From: Anabaenopsis elenkinii CCIBt3563
Lineage (GTDB): Bacteria; Cyanobacteriota; Cyanobacteriia; Cyanobacteriales; Nostocaceae
DNA length: 64,000 nt
NCBI RefSeq assembly: GCF_015245355.1
Contig: NZ_CP063311.1
Span: 1,000-64,999 of the forward strand
Direction of reading: 5' to 3'
The notes under the pieces are model-generated. The model was not told the DNA's origin and ran no database searches. It saw only the letters and a list, made by a program, of their open reading frames with translations. Both the position numbers and the translations under genes were made by a program. Numbering within the stretch: position 1 is the stretch's first letter; each line of letters opens with the position of its first letter. Positions 37,476 through 47,667 of this stretch are shown piece after piece.

Positions 37476-38318
37476 TTGGATGAACTGAGGGCGGCGCTGG
37501 AGTTAGCGACACAAGAGGAATTGCAGGATTTAACGGCAATTTTGTTTAGTCGTAAATTTAATCCCCTAGATTATGTTCATACACCTGAACCCATTGAGGT
37601 GCAAAGCCAAAGCCGCAAAGCTTGGCTAGACACATTAGAGAATCGGTTTCGGTTTTTAGCTGCAGATGGGATGACAGTTTTACGGGGGCGTACAAGTCAG
37701 GTAACTTACCGTCAAGCATTAATTCAAGTCTGTAAATATTTGAAAATTCCCTATTCTACAGAATTAACAACCGTTGATTTAGAGGCGGAATTATTTTTAC
37801 ATCTATTAGGACAGGTGTGGAAGAAATTACCAGAAAATGAGAAACAAAAATTAAATCAGCAGGTGCAACGTCAACTGTGCCAGTCACAATTCAAACAACC
37901 CTTACCACTTTTATTACAGCGCGACCCGTTAGGATTACTGGTTAAAGGTGGTAGCGCTTTGGCTGTTACTTCTATTGTGCAGCCATTGGTATTGCAACAA
38001 ATAGCCCGCCAATTTGCCATCCACTTTGCTAAGTATCAAGTAGCTAAACAGACGGTGATCGCCGGTTCTCAAGCAGCTACTACCCAATTTAAAGGCTATG
38101 TGGCCTTACAAATGGCTCGACGGGGTATGACCATGAATGCGGCTCGTTATGGGGCGGTTCGTACTGTTTTTAGCTTCATTGGCCCAGTGATGTGGACTTG
38201 GTTTTTTGCAGATTTAGGATGGAGAGCCATCTCAACTAACTATGGTCGGATCATCCCCACCATATTTGCTCTAGCACAAATTCGTCTCACTCGTACTGAA
38301 TGTTGGGAGCCAGCTTGA
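37476..38318 (+). CDS. YaaW family protein
   Basis: 280 aa. The N-terminal pattern DELRAALELATQEELQDLTAILFSRKFNPLD resembles the YaaW/DUF3944 family, with a C-terminal hydrophobic segment (about 230-270) suggesting membrane association. Function is not established. TTG start with a GAGAGGAAAAG site upstream; no better ATG in frame. The 3' end overlaps the next gene by 19 bases, so the two are translationally coupled. Confidence 0.75.
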   Translation: MDELRAALELATQEELQDLTAILFSRKFNPLDYVHTPEPIEVQSQSRKAWLDTLENRFRFLAADGMTVLRGRTSQVTYRQALIQVCKYLKIPYSTELTTVDLEAELFLHLLGQVWKKLPENEKQKLNQQVQRQLCQSQFKQPLPLLLQRDPLGLLVKGGSALAVTSIVQPLVLQQIARQFAIHFAKYQVAKQTVIAGSQAATTQFKGYVALQMARRGMTMNAARYGAVRTVFSFIGPVMWTWFFADLGWRAISTNYGRIIPTIFALAQIRLTRTECWEPA

Positions 38319-39589
38319 AGTTAGCTTTTTATCATCCCCACCCTAGTTTACAAACCCCTTGGAATCTGACTCAAATTGGACTGCTGATTTTTCCCTTGAG
38401 TCCGTTTTTAGGGGGTGTAAGTATACTGTTTGCAGCATTAATTACTTGTCGTAAACAATACAATAGAATTATGCACTGTCCCCTAAACTGGGGATTTGCT
38501 GTGTTAAGTCTATTACTGATAATTAGTTCCGCCGTTGCCGATGAGAAAACACAGGCTTTTCTAGGCTTGTTTAATTTATTACCATTCTTTGTAGTTTTTG
38601 CCGGACTGAGTAGCCTAATTCAAACCACAGCCCAACTGCGGCAAATAGGGGCGATTTTCGTCATTGGTTCCGTACCAGTGGTGATTATGGGCTTTGGGCA
38701 GATGTTTTGGGGTTGGAGTTTGCAGTTACAAGTTTTGTGGATTTTATTAGATTTAGGTCTGTCTGCGGGAGGAGTTCCACCAGGGCGTATGTCCTCTATA
38801 TTCATGCACGCTAATCTCTTGGCGGCTTATTTAGCGATCGCTTTTACTTTGGGATTGGGGTTGTGGCTGGAAAGATGGAGTTTACGCCAGAGAAATAATA
38901 CTTACTTTATTTTTTTAAGCGTGTCAGTAATTACCAGTTTTATAGCTCTGATTTTCACTGACTCACGTAATGGCTGGGTGATGGGAATCATTGCCTGTTT
39001 AGCCTATGCACTTTACCAAGGTTGGCATATTATTGTTGGTAGTGTCACCGGTATAATCACTAGTGTCCTGTTAGCAGCTTTCGCCCCCTCACCAGTTGCC
39101 CAATTTTTTCGCCGATTTGTTCCGGCTTACTTCTGGTCTCGGTTAAATGATCAAATGTATCCAGATAGACCTGTAGCTTTAATGCGAACTACCCAATGGG
39201 ATTTTGCTTGGTCTTTGACTAAAGAGCAACCTTGGACGGGGTGGGGTTTACGCAGTTTCAGCGCCCTCTATAAGGCTCAGATGCACATTGATTTGGGTCA
39301 TCCCCACAACTTATTTTTGATGCTGTCGGCTGAAACTGGTTTACCGAGCGCCCTGTTATTTTTTGGCTGTCTGGCTTGGATATGGTTTGCAGGTGTGCAA
39401 TTGTTGCAGAAATCCAACTATCTAGACAAAAAAGATAAATTGATATTTTTCAGTTATATTGTTGTGATTTTACAATGGCTGATATTCAACACCGTAGATG
39501 TAACTTTATTTGATTTTAGGCTAAATACAATTTCGTGGTTATTTTTCTCTGCACTTTGGGGAGTTGTATTTGACTTCTCCCTTGGTTGA
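38300..39589 (+). CDS. O-antigen ligase family membrane protein
   Basis: 429 aa with about 11 membrane helices. The PF04932-type signature is in the large late loop and following helix: DLGHPHNLFLMLSAETGLPSALLF, preceded by PWTGWGLRSF. Family members join glycans to lipid or protein (WaaL, PglL) or act in envelope polysaccharide export; IctB-like proteins also belong here. The acceptor cannot be told. Coupled to the YaaW gene. Confidence 0.82.
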   Translation: MLGASLKLAFYHPHPSLQTPWNLTQIGLLIFPLSPFLGGVSILFAALITCRKQYNRIMHCPLNWGFAVLSLLLIISSAVADEKTQAFLGLFNLLPFFVVFAGLSSLIQTTAQLRQIGAIFVIGSVPVVIMGFGQMFWGWSLQLQVLWILLDLGLSAGGVPPGRMSSIFMHANLLAAYLAIAFTLGLGLWLERWSLRQRNNTYFIFLSVSVITSFIALIFTDSRNGWVMGIIACLAYALYQGWHIIVGSVTGIITSVLLAAFAPSPVAQFFRRFVPAYFWSRLNDQMYPDRPVALMRTTQWDFAWSLTKEQPWTGWGLRSFSALYKAQMHIDLGHPHNLFLMLSAETGLPSALLFFGCLAWIWFAGVQLLQKSNYLDKKDKLIFFSYIVVILQWLIFNTVDVTLFDFRLNTISWLFFSALWGVVFDFSLG

Positions 39590-39772
39590 AACACAAGGGA
39601 TTCTAAACTGATGTTGCTACGCGGTCTGAAGACACGCTACGCAACGTTTACGATATGATTTATTTAACCTAATGAACAGGTCATATCGTTGTGGCACAGT
39701 CAAAGATGCAAATAGTCCAAGAATTACGTAAAAGCCAGTAAATAAACTTGACTCACATTGTTTACAAAGATT

Positions 39773-40114
39773 ATGAGCAAAGCAGAAACAGAAACAGTTA
39801 AACAATTAGCGATCGCCCTACCAATGAATGCCATTCAATCCTTTTGTCAACGCCGGCAGATCGCTCAATTATCAGTATTTGGCTCAATTTTACGCGATGA
39901 TTTCAATGCGCACAGCGATGTAGATTTTTTGTATGCTCTGAAACCTAATACTCGCTGGAGATTATCAGATTTAATTGATGCTGAAGAAGAATTAGAAAAA
40001 ATGCTCAGTCGAAAAGTTGATTTAGTGGGAAAAACGACTATTGAACAGAGTCATAATTGGCTCCGAAAACAGAATATTCTTTCATCTGCAAAAGTTATTT
40101 ATGAAGATGAATAG
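39773..40114 (+). CDS. mntA: MNT-domain nucleotidyltransferase antitoxin (MntA-like)
   Basis: 113 aa from the ATG at 39773 (a TTG five codons upstream is less likely). Minimal nucleotidyltransferase motif GS-x10-DxD: SVFGSILRDDFNAHSDVDFLY. In HepT-MntA systems this enzyme neutralises the HEPN toxin by AMPylating it. Overlaps the hepT start (ATGAATAG). The antitoxin reading frame is intact while its toxin partner is truncated. Confidence 0.88.
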   Translation: MSKAETETVKQLAIALPMNAIQSFCQRRQIAQLSVFGSILRDDFNAHSDVDFLYALKPNTRWRLSDLIDAEEELEKMLSRKVDLVGKTTIEQSHNWLRKQNILSSAKVIYEDE

Positions 40115-40298
40115 AGATTTAGAATCCCTGCTCGATATCAATCATTACAGTTGCAATACAATTTCGTTTGTATCGGGAATGACGAAAGCTGAATTTGCAG
40201 AAGATCCAAAAACTATCGCAGCAGTGATGTACGCGATCGCCATCATGGGAGAAGCCACCAAAAGATTATCAGATGAATTACCAAAACAGGATGAGTAA
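40107..40298 (+). pseudogene. Truncated HepT (HEPN, DUF86) toxin
   Basis: 63 aa, about half of the normal 110-115. The first half is well conserved (MNRDLESLLDI, VSGMTKAEFAEDPKTIAAVMYAIAIMGEATKRLS), then the frame ends with LPKQDE-stop. The C-terminal half, including the RNase motif RxxxxHxY and the di-Tyr/AMPylation region, is missing and not seen in the following 60 bases. Starts inside the mntA stop. Probably non-toxic. Confidence 0.82.
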
Positions 40299-40343
40299 TA
40301 TTAAAGGCGATCGCGCCCAGGAAATAGCACAAAATTTATCTAA

Positions 40344-41093
<750 letters not shown>

Positions 41094-41173
41094 TGAAAAA
41101 ATGCAATTTTTAGAGTCAGTTTGTGGAACCACACCCAAAAAATCACAGAACATCTATGTAACAGAAATCAGAC

Positions 41174-41287
41174 ATGACTAATTATTTGTGGCAACCATCA
41201 GATGAGCAAAGACGCACAATTTTATTTATGGAAGTAGCAGGAATTATACACGATTTAGGTAAACTATCAAATGAACAAATTATTTAA
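41174..41287 (+). pseudogene. N-terminal fragment of an HD-domain protein
   Basis: 37-codon frame MTNYLWQPSDEQRR... containing EVAGIIHDLGKLS, the HD metal-binding signature of HD hydrolases, including those in Cas10-like proteins. It stops after NEQII. No HD continuation is seen downstream. A 26-codon frame (41101-41181) overlaps its start. Remnant of a larger gene; identity not settled. Confidence 0.5.
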
Positions 41288-41573
41288 TATTTATGATTGG
41301 GAATCTAAAAATGGCTCTATCCTGATTCACACTCCAAAAAATAGTCACCTTTTAGCTCATACAGAAACTACAGAAAATTTATCAGCCCAAGGGGAAATTG
41401 AGCCGTTGGTGGGGCGAGAATGGCGATCGCACGCATCCAATAACCGCTACGCTGGACAGCATATAGAAAAATTTGGTGATCCTTCCTGGGTTCCCGGTAG
41501 TCAGGTGGCGCAATTATCGGCCTTTGTAATTCAAGAATTTGGCATCTGGCGGACTCATTGCATCCCAGTTTGA
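41271..41573 (+). CDS. Hypothetical ORF, possibly gene debris
   Basis: 100 aa frame overlapping the HD fragment. The latter part (GREWRSHASNNRYAGQHIEKFGD) looks protein-like but I do not recognise a family. It may be a chimera of decayed genes following the toxin-antitoxin block. No clear ribosome site. Confidence 0.3.
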   Translation: MNKLFNIYDWESKNGSILIHTPKNSHLLAHTETTENLSAQGEIEPLVGREWRSHASNNRYAGQHIEKFGDPSWVPGSQVAQLSAFVIQEFGIWRTHCIPV

Positions 41574-41664
41574 TAGTTGCCTAAGTCATAATTCCTGAGT
41601 GCAACTAATCGGTAAAATGGGTGTGTTGCCCATTCAAGAAAATACACCTAGGTAGCTGATCTGT

Positions 41665-42186
41665 ATGCTGACAACTTCTGACTTTCTTCAGTACGCCCAA
41701 TGGTCTGGTATTGCCACCATAGCATTCGCCGCCCTGACATTGCTGGCTTTTATTGTTAAGTGGGGTATCCGCTTTCGACTGGTGGGTACAACTGGCTTTA
41801 TGTTGGTGCTGACTGCGGGTTTATTTTCTCTGTCTTTGGTGCCTTTGAGTCGTACTGTGATTCCAGGGGCGGTAAAATATACTTTAGTTTATGATAATGC
41901 TTCTACAGAAACGGTGATCGCTACATCACCTGAAATTTCACCAGACCAATTAGAAGCAACTTTATTACAAGCGGCTAGTAATTTGTATTCCTATGGTCGT
42001 CTAGGGACAAGGGGAGATAATCAACTGACTATTCGCGCTCGTACTGTGATTCATCCTGAACCAGGGGTTTCTGTACCTCTTTACTTAGGTCAGATCAAGC
42101 GGACATTAGCTAGTCGGGAAGATGGGAATATGGAGCTACAAATTTATTGGGAAAAATTTGCTCAATTACCTGACTCTGCTGCTTAG
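41665..42186 (+). CDS. Ycf51 family protein (DUF2518)
   Basis: 173 aa membrane protein conserved in cyanobacteria and some plastids. Two N-terminal helices (about 15-35 and 40-60), then a soluble domain (KYTLVYDNASTETVIATSPE, LYLGQIKRTLASREDGNMEL). MLTTSDFLQYAQWSGIAT is the family start. Function unknown. Own transcription unit, followed by a long-stem hairpin. Confidence 0.88.
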   Translation: MLTTSDFLQYAQWSGIATIAFAALTLLAFIVKWGIRFRLVGTTGFMLVLTAGLFSLSLVPLSRTVIPGAVKYTLVYDNASTETVIATSPEISPDQLEATLLQAASNLYSYGRLGTRGDNQLTIRARTVIHPEPGVSVPLYLGQIKRTLASREDGNMELQIYWEKFAQLPDSAA

Positions 42187-42213
42187 TGCTGAATTGGCGG
42201 AGCTTTTTCTAGG

Positions 42214-42268
42214 GTCACCGGGGACAGAGGTATTCTGGTCAAGTCTGATTTTTTATTTCCCCGGTGAC
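42214..42268 (+). terminator. 10-bp inverted repeat after ycf51
   Basis: GTCACCGGGG (42214-42223) and CCCCGGTGAC (42259-42268), perfect, 35-base loop, followed by AAAAATAACATATTTTTTT. Likely terminator. The rest of the gap to 42485 is AT-rich with no gene seen. Confidence 0.55.
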
Positions 42269-42485
42269 AAAAATAACATATTTTTTTGTATTACACTATA
42301 CATTATTGATTATTTTTAGATTAGCATATATATTTATTTATTCTGGGTTTAAAAAAATTTCCTAGTTCGGAGTTTGAGTTCCATGGTGATGACGAAAGCC
42401 AATGAAAACAAAAATTTCTGGACATAACTCTCAAATCTGATTAAGAATTATCAACGTTTTGGCACAATATATTTATATGATTTAT

Positions 42486-43676
42486 ATGCCCAGTCAATCT
42501 TTTACAAGAAACTTGTCTAATCAAACTGCTAGCTCATTATTGACATTGGCCGTTAGTCCAGGAAAGGTAATTCGTGGTTGTGGCGTTTTACAGTCAGCAG
42601 CGGTAGAAATTTCCCGCTGGGGAACTCGTCCCTTATTAGTGGTGGGTAATTCTACTGTGACTATGGCTCAAAAGAGTCTACAACCAATGTTAGCCCAGGA
42701 AAATTTAGTCACAGCCGTAAAGAGTTATGGTGCAGACTGCTGTGAAGCTAGTTTACAAGGTTTAAGGACAGCAGCCCAGGAACACCAAGCTGATGTGGTG
42801 ATTGGTTTTGGTGGGGGTAAAGCTTTGGATACAGCTAAGTTGGTCGCCCATCAGTTGCGGTTACCAGTGGTGACAATTCCCACATCTGCGGCTACCTGCG
42901 CCGCTTGGACTGCTCTGTCTAATGTCTATTCGGAAACCGGGGCTTTCCTCTATGATGTGGCTCTGTCTAACTGTCCTGATTTATTAATACTTGACTATGA
43001 TTTAATTCAAACAGCACCACAACATACATTAGTCGCAGGAATTGGGGATGCGATCGCTAAATGGTATGAAGCATCAGTCAGCAGTGGTAATTCTCAACAA
43101 ACTTTAATTATTGCCGCAGTGCAACAAGCGCGAGTTTTACGAGATATACTGTTGCAAAAGTCAGGTACCGCCCTCAAAGCACCAGGTGGTGAGGTTTGGC
43201 AAGAAGTGGTAGATGCTACAGTTTTACTGGCTGGGGTGATTGGGGGGCTAGGAGGGGCGCAGTGTCGCACGGTGGCGGCTCATGCGGTACATAATGGGTT
43301 AACTCACATCCCTGGACACGGTAGTATACATGGTGAAAAAGTTGCCTACGGTATTTTGGTGCAGTTGCGTTTAGAAGAAATGTTACAAAACAATCAACTG
43401 GCAGCATCGGCGCGGCAACAGTTGTTAAAGTTCTATGCAGACATTGGACTGCCGCGAAATTTGGATGATTTAGGTTTAGGCAATATCACATTAAAAGAGT
43501 TACAAACAGCTGGGGAAATTAGTTTAGCTCCCCAGTCTGACATCCATCGACTCCCGTTTAAGGTGTCCATAGAAAATTTGATGGCTGCAATGGTTTCTAC
43601 CACCGCACCAACGGATAGTAGAGAGGTGATTAATCGTGTCTCCACCAGGGGAATGAATGAAGAGGTTTTAGAATGA
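42486..43676 (+). CDS. Iron-containing alcohol / glycerol dehydrogenase family protein
   Basis: 396 aa from the ATG at 42486; TTG 42459 and ATG 42477 lie in frame upstream without support. NAD-binding GFGGGKALDTAKLVA, PTSAATCAAW, and metal ligands expected in DAIAKWYEA, HAVHNGLTHIPG and HGEKVAYG (GldA-like His pair). Closest in style to glycerol dehydrogenases. The end overlaps the next start (ATGA), so it is coupled to the aminotransferase. Substrate unknown. Confidence 0.85.
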   Translation: MPSQSFTRNLSNQTASSLLTLAVSPGKVIRGCGVLQSAAVEISRWGTRPLLVVGNSTVTMAQKSLQPMLAQENLVTAVKSYGADCCEASLQGLRTAAQEHQADVVIGFGGGKALDTAKLVAHQLRLPVVTIPTSAATCAAWTALSNVYSETGAFLYDVALSNCPDLLILDYDLIQTAPQHTLVAGIGDAIAKWYEASVSSGNSQQTLIIAAVQQARVLRDILLQKSGTALKAPGGEVWQEVVDATVLLAGVIGGLGGAQCRTVAAHAVHNGLTHIPGHGSIHGEKVAYGILVQLRLEEMLQNNQLAASARQQLLKFYADIGLPRNLDDLGLGNITLKELQTAGEISLAPQSDIHRLPFKVSIENLMAAMVSTTAPTDSREVINRVSTRGMNEEVLE

Positions 43677-44884
43677 GCTTGAATTGGATTAACCCCGCAC
43701 AACGGATACAACAGCTACCGCCTTATGTATTTGCTCGTTTAGATGAGTTGAAGGCTAAAGCGCGAGAACAAGGCCTTGATTTAATTGATTTGGGGATGGG
43801 AAACCCAGATGGTGCAACACCACAACCAGTGGTGGAAGCAGCAATGGCGGCTTTACAAAATCCCGCCAACCACGGTTATCCGCCTTTTGAAGGTACTGCT
43901 AGTTTCCGCCGTGCCATCACTAATTGGTACCATCGCCGCTATAATGTGGTTTTAGATCCCGATAGTGAGGCTTTACCTCTACTGGGATCTAAGGAAGGAT
44001 TAGCCCATTTAGCGATCGCCTATATTAATCCTGGTGATGTAGTTCTGGTTCCTTCCCCCGCCTATCCCGCCCATTTTCGCGGTCCGTTAATAGCTGGGGG
44101 AAAAATTCACAGTTTAATTCTCAAACCAGAGAATAACTGGTTAATTGATTTAGCTGCAATTCCCGATGCAGTTGCACAACAAGCCAAAATCCTCTATTTT
44201 AACTATCCCAGTAATCCCACCGCCGCCACCGCCCCCCGGGAATTCTTTGAGGACATCGTAGCTTTTGCGCGCAAATATGAAATTCTGCTGGTGCATGACT
44301 TATGCTACGCCGAGTTAGCTTTTGATGGTTATCAACCCACTAGTTTGTTAGAAATTCCCGGAGCTAAGGAAATTGGGGTTGAGTTCCACACTTTATCTAA
44401 AACCTACAATATGGCTGGTTGGCGAGTGGGTTTTGTGGTGGGGAACCGTCATGTAATTCAAGGTTTGCGCACCCTCAAAACTAACTTGGATTATGGTATT
44501 TTCGCCGCTTTGCAAACCGCAGCCCAAACAGCTTTGGAACTACCAGATGTCTACCTACATCAAGTACAGCAACGCTACCGCACCCGCAGAGATTTTCTCA
44601 TCAGCGGTTTAGAAAAATTGGGCTGGGATATCCCCAAAACCAAAGCCACTATGTATCTATGGGTAAAGTGTCCCGTGGGTATGGGTTCTACGGATTTTGC
44701 CTTGGATGTCTTGCAACAAACTGGCGTGGTTGTTACCCCTGGTAATGCCTTTGGGACTGCTGGTGAAGGCTATGTTAGGATCAGCTTGATTGCCGAGTGC
44801 GATCGCTTGGGTGAAGCTTTGCACAGGTTAAAACAAGCTGGTATCCGCTATCAACCCGAAACCGTAGTCTCTGGTTCAAAATAG
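43673..44884 (+). CDS. Class I/II aminotransferase (aspartate / LL-DAP type)
   Basis: 403 aa PLP enzyme of fold I. LIDLGMGNPDGATPQPVVEA at the N-terminus, LLGSKEGLAHLA cofactor phosphate region, FNYPSNPTAA, VHDLCYAEL, Schiff-base Lys in HTLSKTYNMAGWRVGF (about residue 242), and C-terminal Arg in GYVRISL. Often annotated aspartate or LL-diaminopimelate aminotransferase; exact substrate not determinable. The arsR start is 12 bases past its stop. Confidence 0.88.
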   Translation: MSLNWINPAQRIQQLPPYVFARLDELKAKAREQGLDLIDLGMGNPDGATPQPVVEAAMAALQNPANHGYPPFEGTASFRRAITNWYHRRYNVVLDPDSEALPLLGSKEGLAHLAIAYINPGDVVLVPSPAYPAHFRGPLIAGGKIHSLILKPENNWLIDLAAIPDAVAQQAKILYFNYPSNPTAATAPREFFEDIVAFARKYEILLVHDLCYAELAFDGYQPTSLLEIPGAKEIGVEFHTLSKTYNMAGWRVGFVVGNRHVIQGLRTLKTNLDYGIFAALQTAAQTALELPDVYLHQVQQRYRTRRDFLISGLEKLGWDIPKTKATMYLWVKCPVGMGSTDFALDVLQQTGVVVTPGNAFGTAGEGYVRISLIAECDRLGEALHRLKQAGIRYQPETVVSGSK

Positions 44885-44896
44885 AGAAAATCACTG

Positions 44897-45226
44897 ATGT
44901 CTACCCCCTCTGCTACCAATTCTCATTTAATTGTTGCCGGTTTTCATGCTCTTTCTGACCCCATCAGGATTAATGCGGTAGAACTGCTACGAAACCGGGA
45001 ACAGTGTGTATGTGACTTGTGCGATACCTTGGGGGTAAGTCAGTCAAAACTATCTTTTCACCTCAAAACTCTCAAAGAAGCAGGCTTAGTCAAAGCCCGT
45101 CAAGAAGGACGCTGGATTTATTACAGTTTGAATTTGAGCCAATTCGCTGTTTTAGAAACATATTTAGGAGAATATAGCCGTTTAGGAGAAATATCTCCCG
45201 CCCGGACTTGCGATGATTTTTCCTGA
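44897..45226 (+). CDS. arsR: ArsR family arsenic-responsive repressor
   Basis: 109 aa winged helix-turn-helix. The As(III) site is the classic C37-V-C39-D-L-C42 in the recognition-helix region, as in R773 ArsR, followed by VSQSKLSFHLKTLKEAGLV and REGRWIYYSL. Dissociates from DNA on arsenite binding. First of four arsenic genes, with its operator just downstream of it, in front of the GAPDH gene. Confidence 0.93.
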   Translation: MSTPSATNSHLIVAGFHALSDPIRINAVELLRNREQCVCDLCDTLGVSQSKLSFHLKTLKEAGLVKARQEGRWIYYSLNLSQFAVLETYLGEYSRLGEISPARTCDDFS

Positions 45227-45280
45227 TACATCAAGTTTTATTGATTAATTTTTGTATACAGCAGCCCCCTAGGGATTGAC

Positions 45281-45305
45281 ATATCAATTTTTTTTGAAAT
45301 GATAT
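45281..45305 (+). promoter_or_regulatory. Candidate ArsR operator
   Basis: ATATCA...TGATAT inverted repeat containing ATCAA-N6-TTGAA, one base from the ATCAA-N6-TTGAT site I recall for Synechocystis ArsR. About 30 bases upstream of the GAPDH start, overlapping where a promoter would lie. Confidence 0.65.
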
Positions 45306-45334
45306 AAAAATAACCCTTTGGGAGTTAAATATGT

Positions 45335-46345
45335 ATGAGAGTTCGTGTAGGAATCAACGGATTCGGTAGAATTGGTAGGCTGGCTCTACGGGCTGGGTGG
45401 GGTTGGCCAGAATTAGATTTTGTGCATATCAACGAAATTAAAGGCGGTGCGGTAACAGCAGCACACTTATTAAAGTTTGATTCTGTCCATGGACGTTGGC
45501 CACTAGAAGTAAAAGCAGATTCTGAAAGTGTTTTAATAAACGACAAAAATCTTAGATTCAGTGATTATGCTGAACCAGGCGCAGTTCCCTGGGATGACTT
45601 GGGTGTTGATTTGGTCTTGGAATGTTCCGGTAAATTCCGCACTCCTCAAACCCTCGACCCCTATTTTAAAAGGGGAGTACAAAAAGTAATTGTCGCCGCT
45701 CCGGTAAAGGAACAAGCCTTAAATATAGTCATGGGGGTAAATGACCATCTTTATGACCCCCAAAAGCATCACCTGCTCACTGCTGCTTCTTGTACTACTA
45801 ACTGTTTAGCTCCAGTAGTCAAGGTAATTCATGAAGGTTTAGGTATTAAGCATGGCATCATTACTACCATCCATGACCAGACTAACACTCAAACCATTGT
45901 TGATGCACCCCATAAAGATTTACGCCGAGCGCGAGCTACAAGTTTATCTCTAATTCCGACTACAACCGGTTCAGCAACAGCCATTGGGCTAATTTATCCC
46001 GAACTTAACGGTAAGCTCAACGGTGTGGCGGTGCGAGTCCCATTACTGAATGCTTCTTTAACAGATTGTGTGTTTGAAGTTGTCAGACCTACGACAGTAG
46101 ATGAAATTAATAGCTTGTTGAAAGCAGCTTCGGAACAAGAACCTCTTAAAGGTATTTTAGGCTACGAAGAGCGTCCTTTAGTATCCATTGATTACAAAGA
46201 TGATCCTCGTTCTTCTATTATTGATGCTCTTTCTACAATGGTGGTGGATGAAACTCAAGTCAAAATCCTGGCTTGGTATGACAATGAATGGGGTTACGCG
46301 AATCGGATGGTTGAATTAGCGCGTAAGGTTGCATTGAGTTATTAG
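45335..46345 (+). CDS. ArsJ-associated glyceraldehyde-3-phosphate dehydrogenase
   Basis: 336 aa GAPDH of the arsenic-linked branch. [18 protein letters not shown] site and catalytic Cys in [12 protein letters not shown]. It is proposed to use arsenate in place of phosphate, giving unstable 1-arseno-3-phosphoglycerate, which ArsJ exports. The position directly upstream of arsJ (59-base gap) supports this rather than a glycolytic role. Start ATG with a GGGAG site. Confidence 0.93.
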   Translation: MRVRVGINGFGRIGRLALRAGWGWPELDFVHINEIKGGAVTAAHLLKFDSVHGRWPLEVKADSESVLINDKNLRFSDYAEPGAVPWDDLGVDLVLECSGKFRTPQTLDPYFKRGVQKVIVAAPVKEQALNIVMGVNDHLYDPQKHHLLTAASCTTNCLAPVVKVIHEGLGIKHGIITTIHDQTNTQTIVDAPHKDLRRARATSLSLIPTTTGSATAIGLIYPELNGKLNGVAVRVPLLNASLTDCVFEVVRPTTVDEINSLLKAASEQEPLKGILGYEERPLVSIDYKDDPRSSIIDALSTMVVDETQVKILAWYDNEWGYANRMVELARKVALSY

Positions 46346-46404
46346 TCATTTACCTGAGTCCAAGGAAATCTGCTGTAACAATCTTTCTCCCTACTCCGCA
46401 ATTT

Positions 46405-47667
46405 ATGACATCTTCTACAGCTTCTGGCGCTAATCTCAAGAATTATATTCTTGTTACCCTAGCCTATTGGGGTTTTACTATCACTGATGGTGCTTTGCGA
46501 ATGCTGGTACTACTCTATTTTGATAGTATTGGCTATACTCCCTTACAAATTGCCTTTTTATTTCTGTTCTATGAAATCTTCGGCGTTATTACCAACTTGT
46601 TAGGCGGTTGGATTGGTTCCCAATTGGGTTTAAAGGTAACTCTTTATACGGGTATTGGCTTACAGGTTTTTTCTTTAGTCATGCTATCATGGCTGAATCC
46701 CAATTGGGCGCAGTGGATGGCGGTGGGTTATGTGATGGTAGCCCAGGCCTTTTCCGGGATTGCTAAAGATTTAACTAAAATGAGTTCTAAGAGTGCTATT
46801 CGCTTGGTGGTACCCCAGGAGGCTCAGTCATCTTTATTTAAGTGGGTGGCGGTATTAACAGGTTCCAAGAATGCACTTAAAGGGGTAGGCTTTTTTGTTG
46901 GTAGTGTGCTGTTGTCTTCTTTTGGCTTTACCTCTTCCCTGTTAATTATGGCTGGGGGACTGTTCTTAATTATGTTTAGCGGGTTGATGTTACCTCGGGG
47001 TATGGGTAAAATCAAAGCCAAAGTTAAGTTTAGCCAACTGTTTTCTAAGAGCAAAGAAATTAATATTCTCTCAGCTGCGAGATTTTTTCTGTTTGGTTCC
47101 CGGGATGTGTGGTTTGTTGTCGGGTTACCAGTGTTTTTACGGGGGACTTTAGGCTGGTCGTTCTATCAAGTAGGTGGTTTCTTGGCTTGTTGGGTGATTG
47201 GTTATGGTGTGATTCAGTTTTTAGCGCCCACCCTGATCCAGCGCTTTGGTTCTGGTCAACCACCGAAATCCCAGACTATCCAGTTTTGGACATTTACCCT
47301 CACAGCAGTTCCCGCAGCGATCGCCTTAGCTTTACAATTGGGCGTCCCTGGTAACATCGCCATTATTGGGGGACTGCTTGTCTTTGGTGTAGTTTTTGCT
47401 TTTAACTCAGCAGTCCACTCCTACCTAGTGTTAGCGTTCACTGATGACGATAAGGTCGCCATCAACGTTGGCTTCTACTATATGGCTAACTCCGGGGGTC
47501 GATTAGCTGGTACAGTGTTATCAGGGTTGGTGTTTCAATATTTTAACTTAGTAGGTTGTCTGTGGACATCCATGTTATTAGTCTTAGCAGCCGGACTAGT
47601 CTCCCTCAAACTACCAGACCCGAAACCACTCAAGGGATACCCAGAGAAAACTGGAGGTGGAGATTGA
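46405..47667 (+). CDS. arsJ: Organoarsenical efflux MFS transporter ArsJ
   Basis: 420 aa major facilitator protein with about 12 helices, [25 protein letters not shown] start and [15 protein letters not shown], both typical of ArsJ. Exports 1-arseno-3-phosphoglycerate made by the neighbouring GAPDH. C-terminal tail rich in Lys, Pro and Gly. Its stop overlaps the acr3 start (TTGA). Confidence 0.92.
   Translation: MTSSTASGANLKNYILVTLAYWGFTITDGALRMLVLLYFDSIGYTPLQIAFLFLFYEIFGVITNLLGGWIGSQLGLKVTLYTGIGLQVFSLVMLSWLNPNWAQWMAVGYVMVAQAFSGIAKDLTKMSSKSAIRLVVPQEAQSSLFKWVAVLTGSKNALKGVGFFVGSVLLSSFGFTSSLLIMAGGLFLIMFSGLMLPRGMGKIKAKVKFSQLFSKSKEINILSAARFFLFGSRDVWFVVGLPVFLRGTLGWSFYQVGGFLACWVIGYGVIQFLAPTLIQRFGSGQPPKSQTIQFWTFTLTAVPAAIALALQLGVPGNIAIIGGLLVFGVVFAFNSAVHSYLVLAFTDDDKVAINVGFYYMANSGGRLAGTVLSGLVFQYFNLVGCLWTSMLLVLAAGLVSLKLPDPKPLKGYPEKTGGGD

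Noticed and set aside
39612-39650. Inverted repeat GTTGC...GCAAC upstream of the MNT gene
   Set aside because: Only 5 bp match at the ends; resembles common dispersed cyanobacterial TACGC-type sequence.
47556-47663. Longer ACR3 N-terminus
   Set aside because: Lies within arsJ in another frame; the TTG at 47664 has a good ribosome site and correct length.
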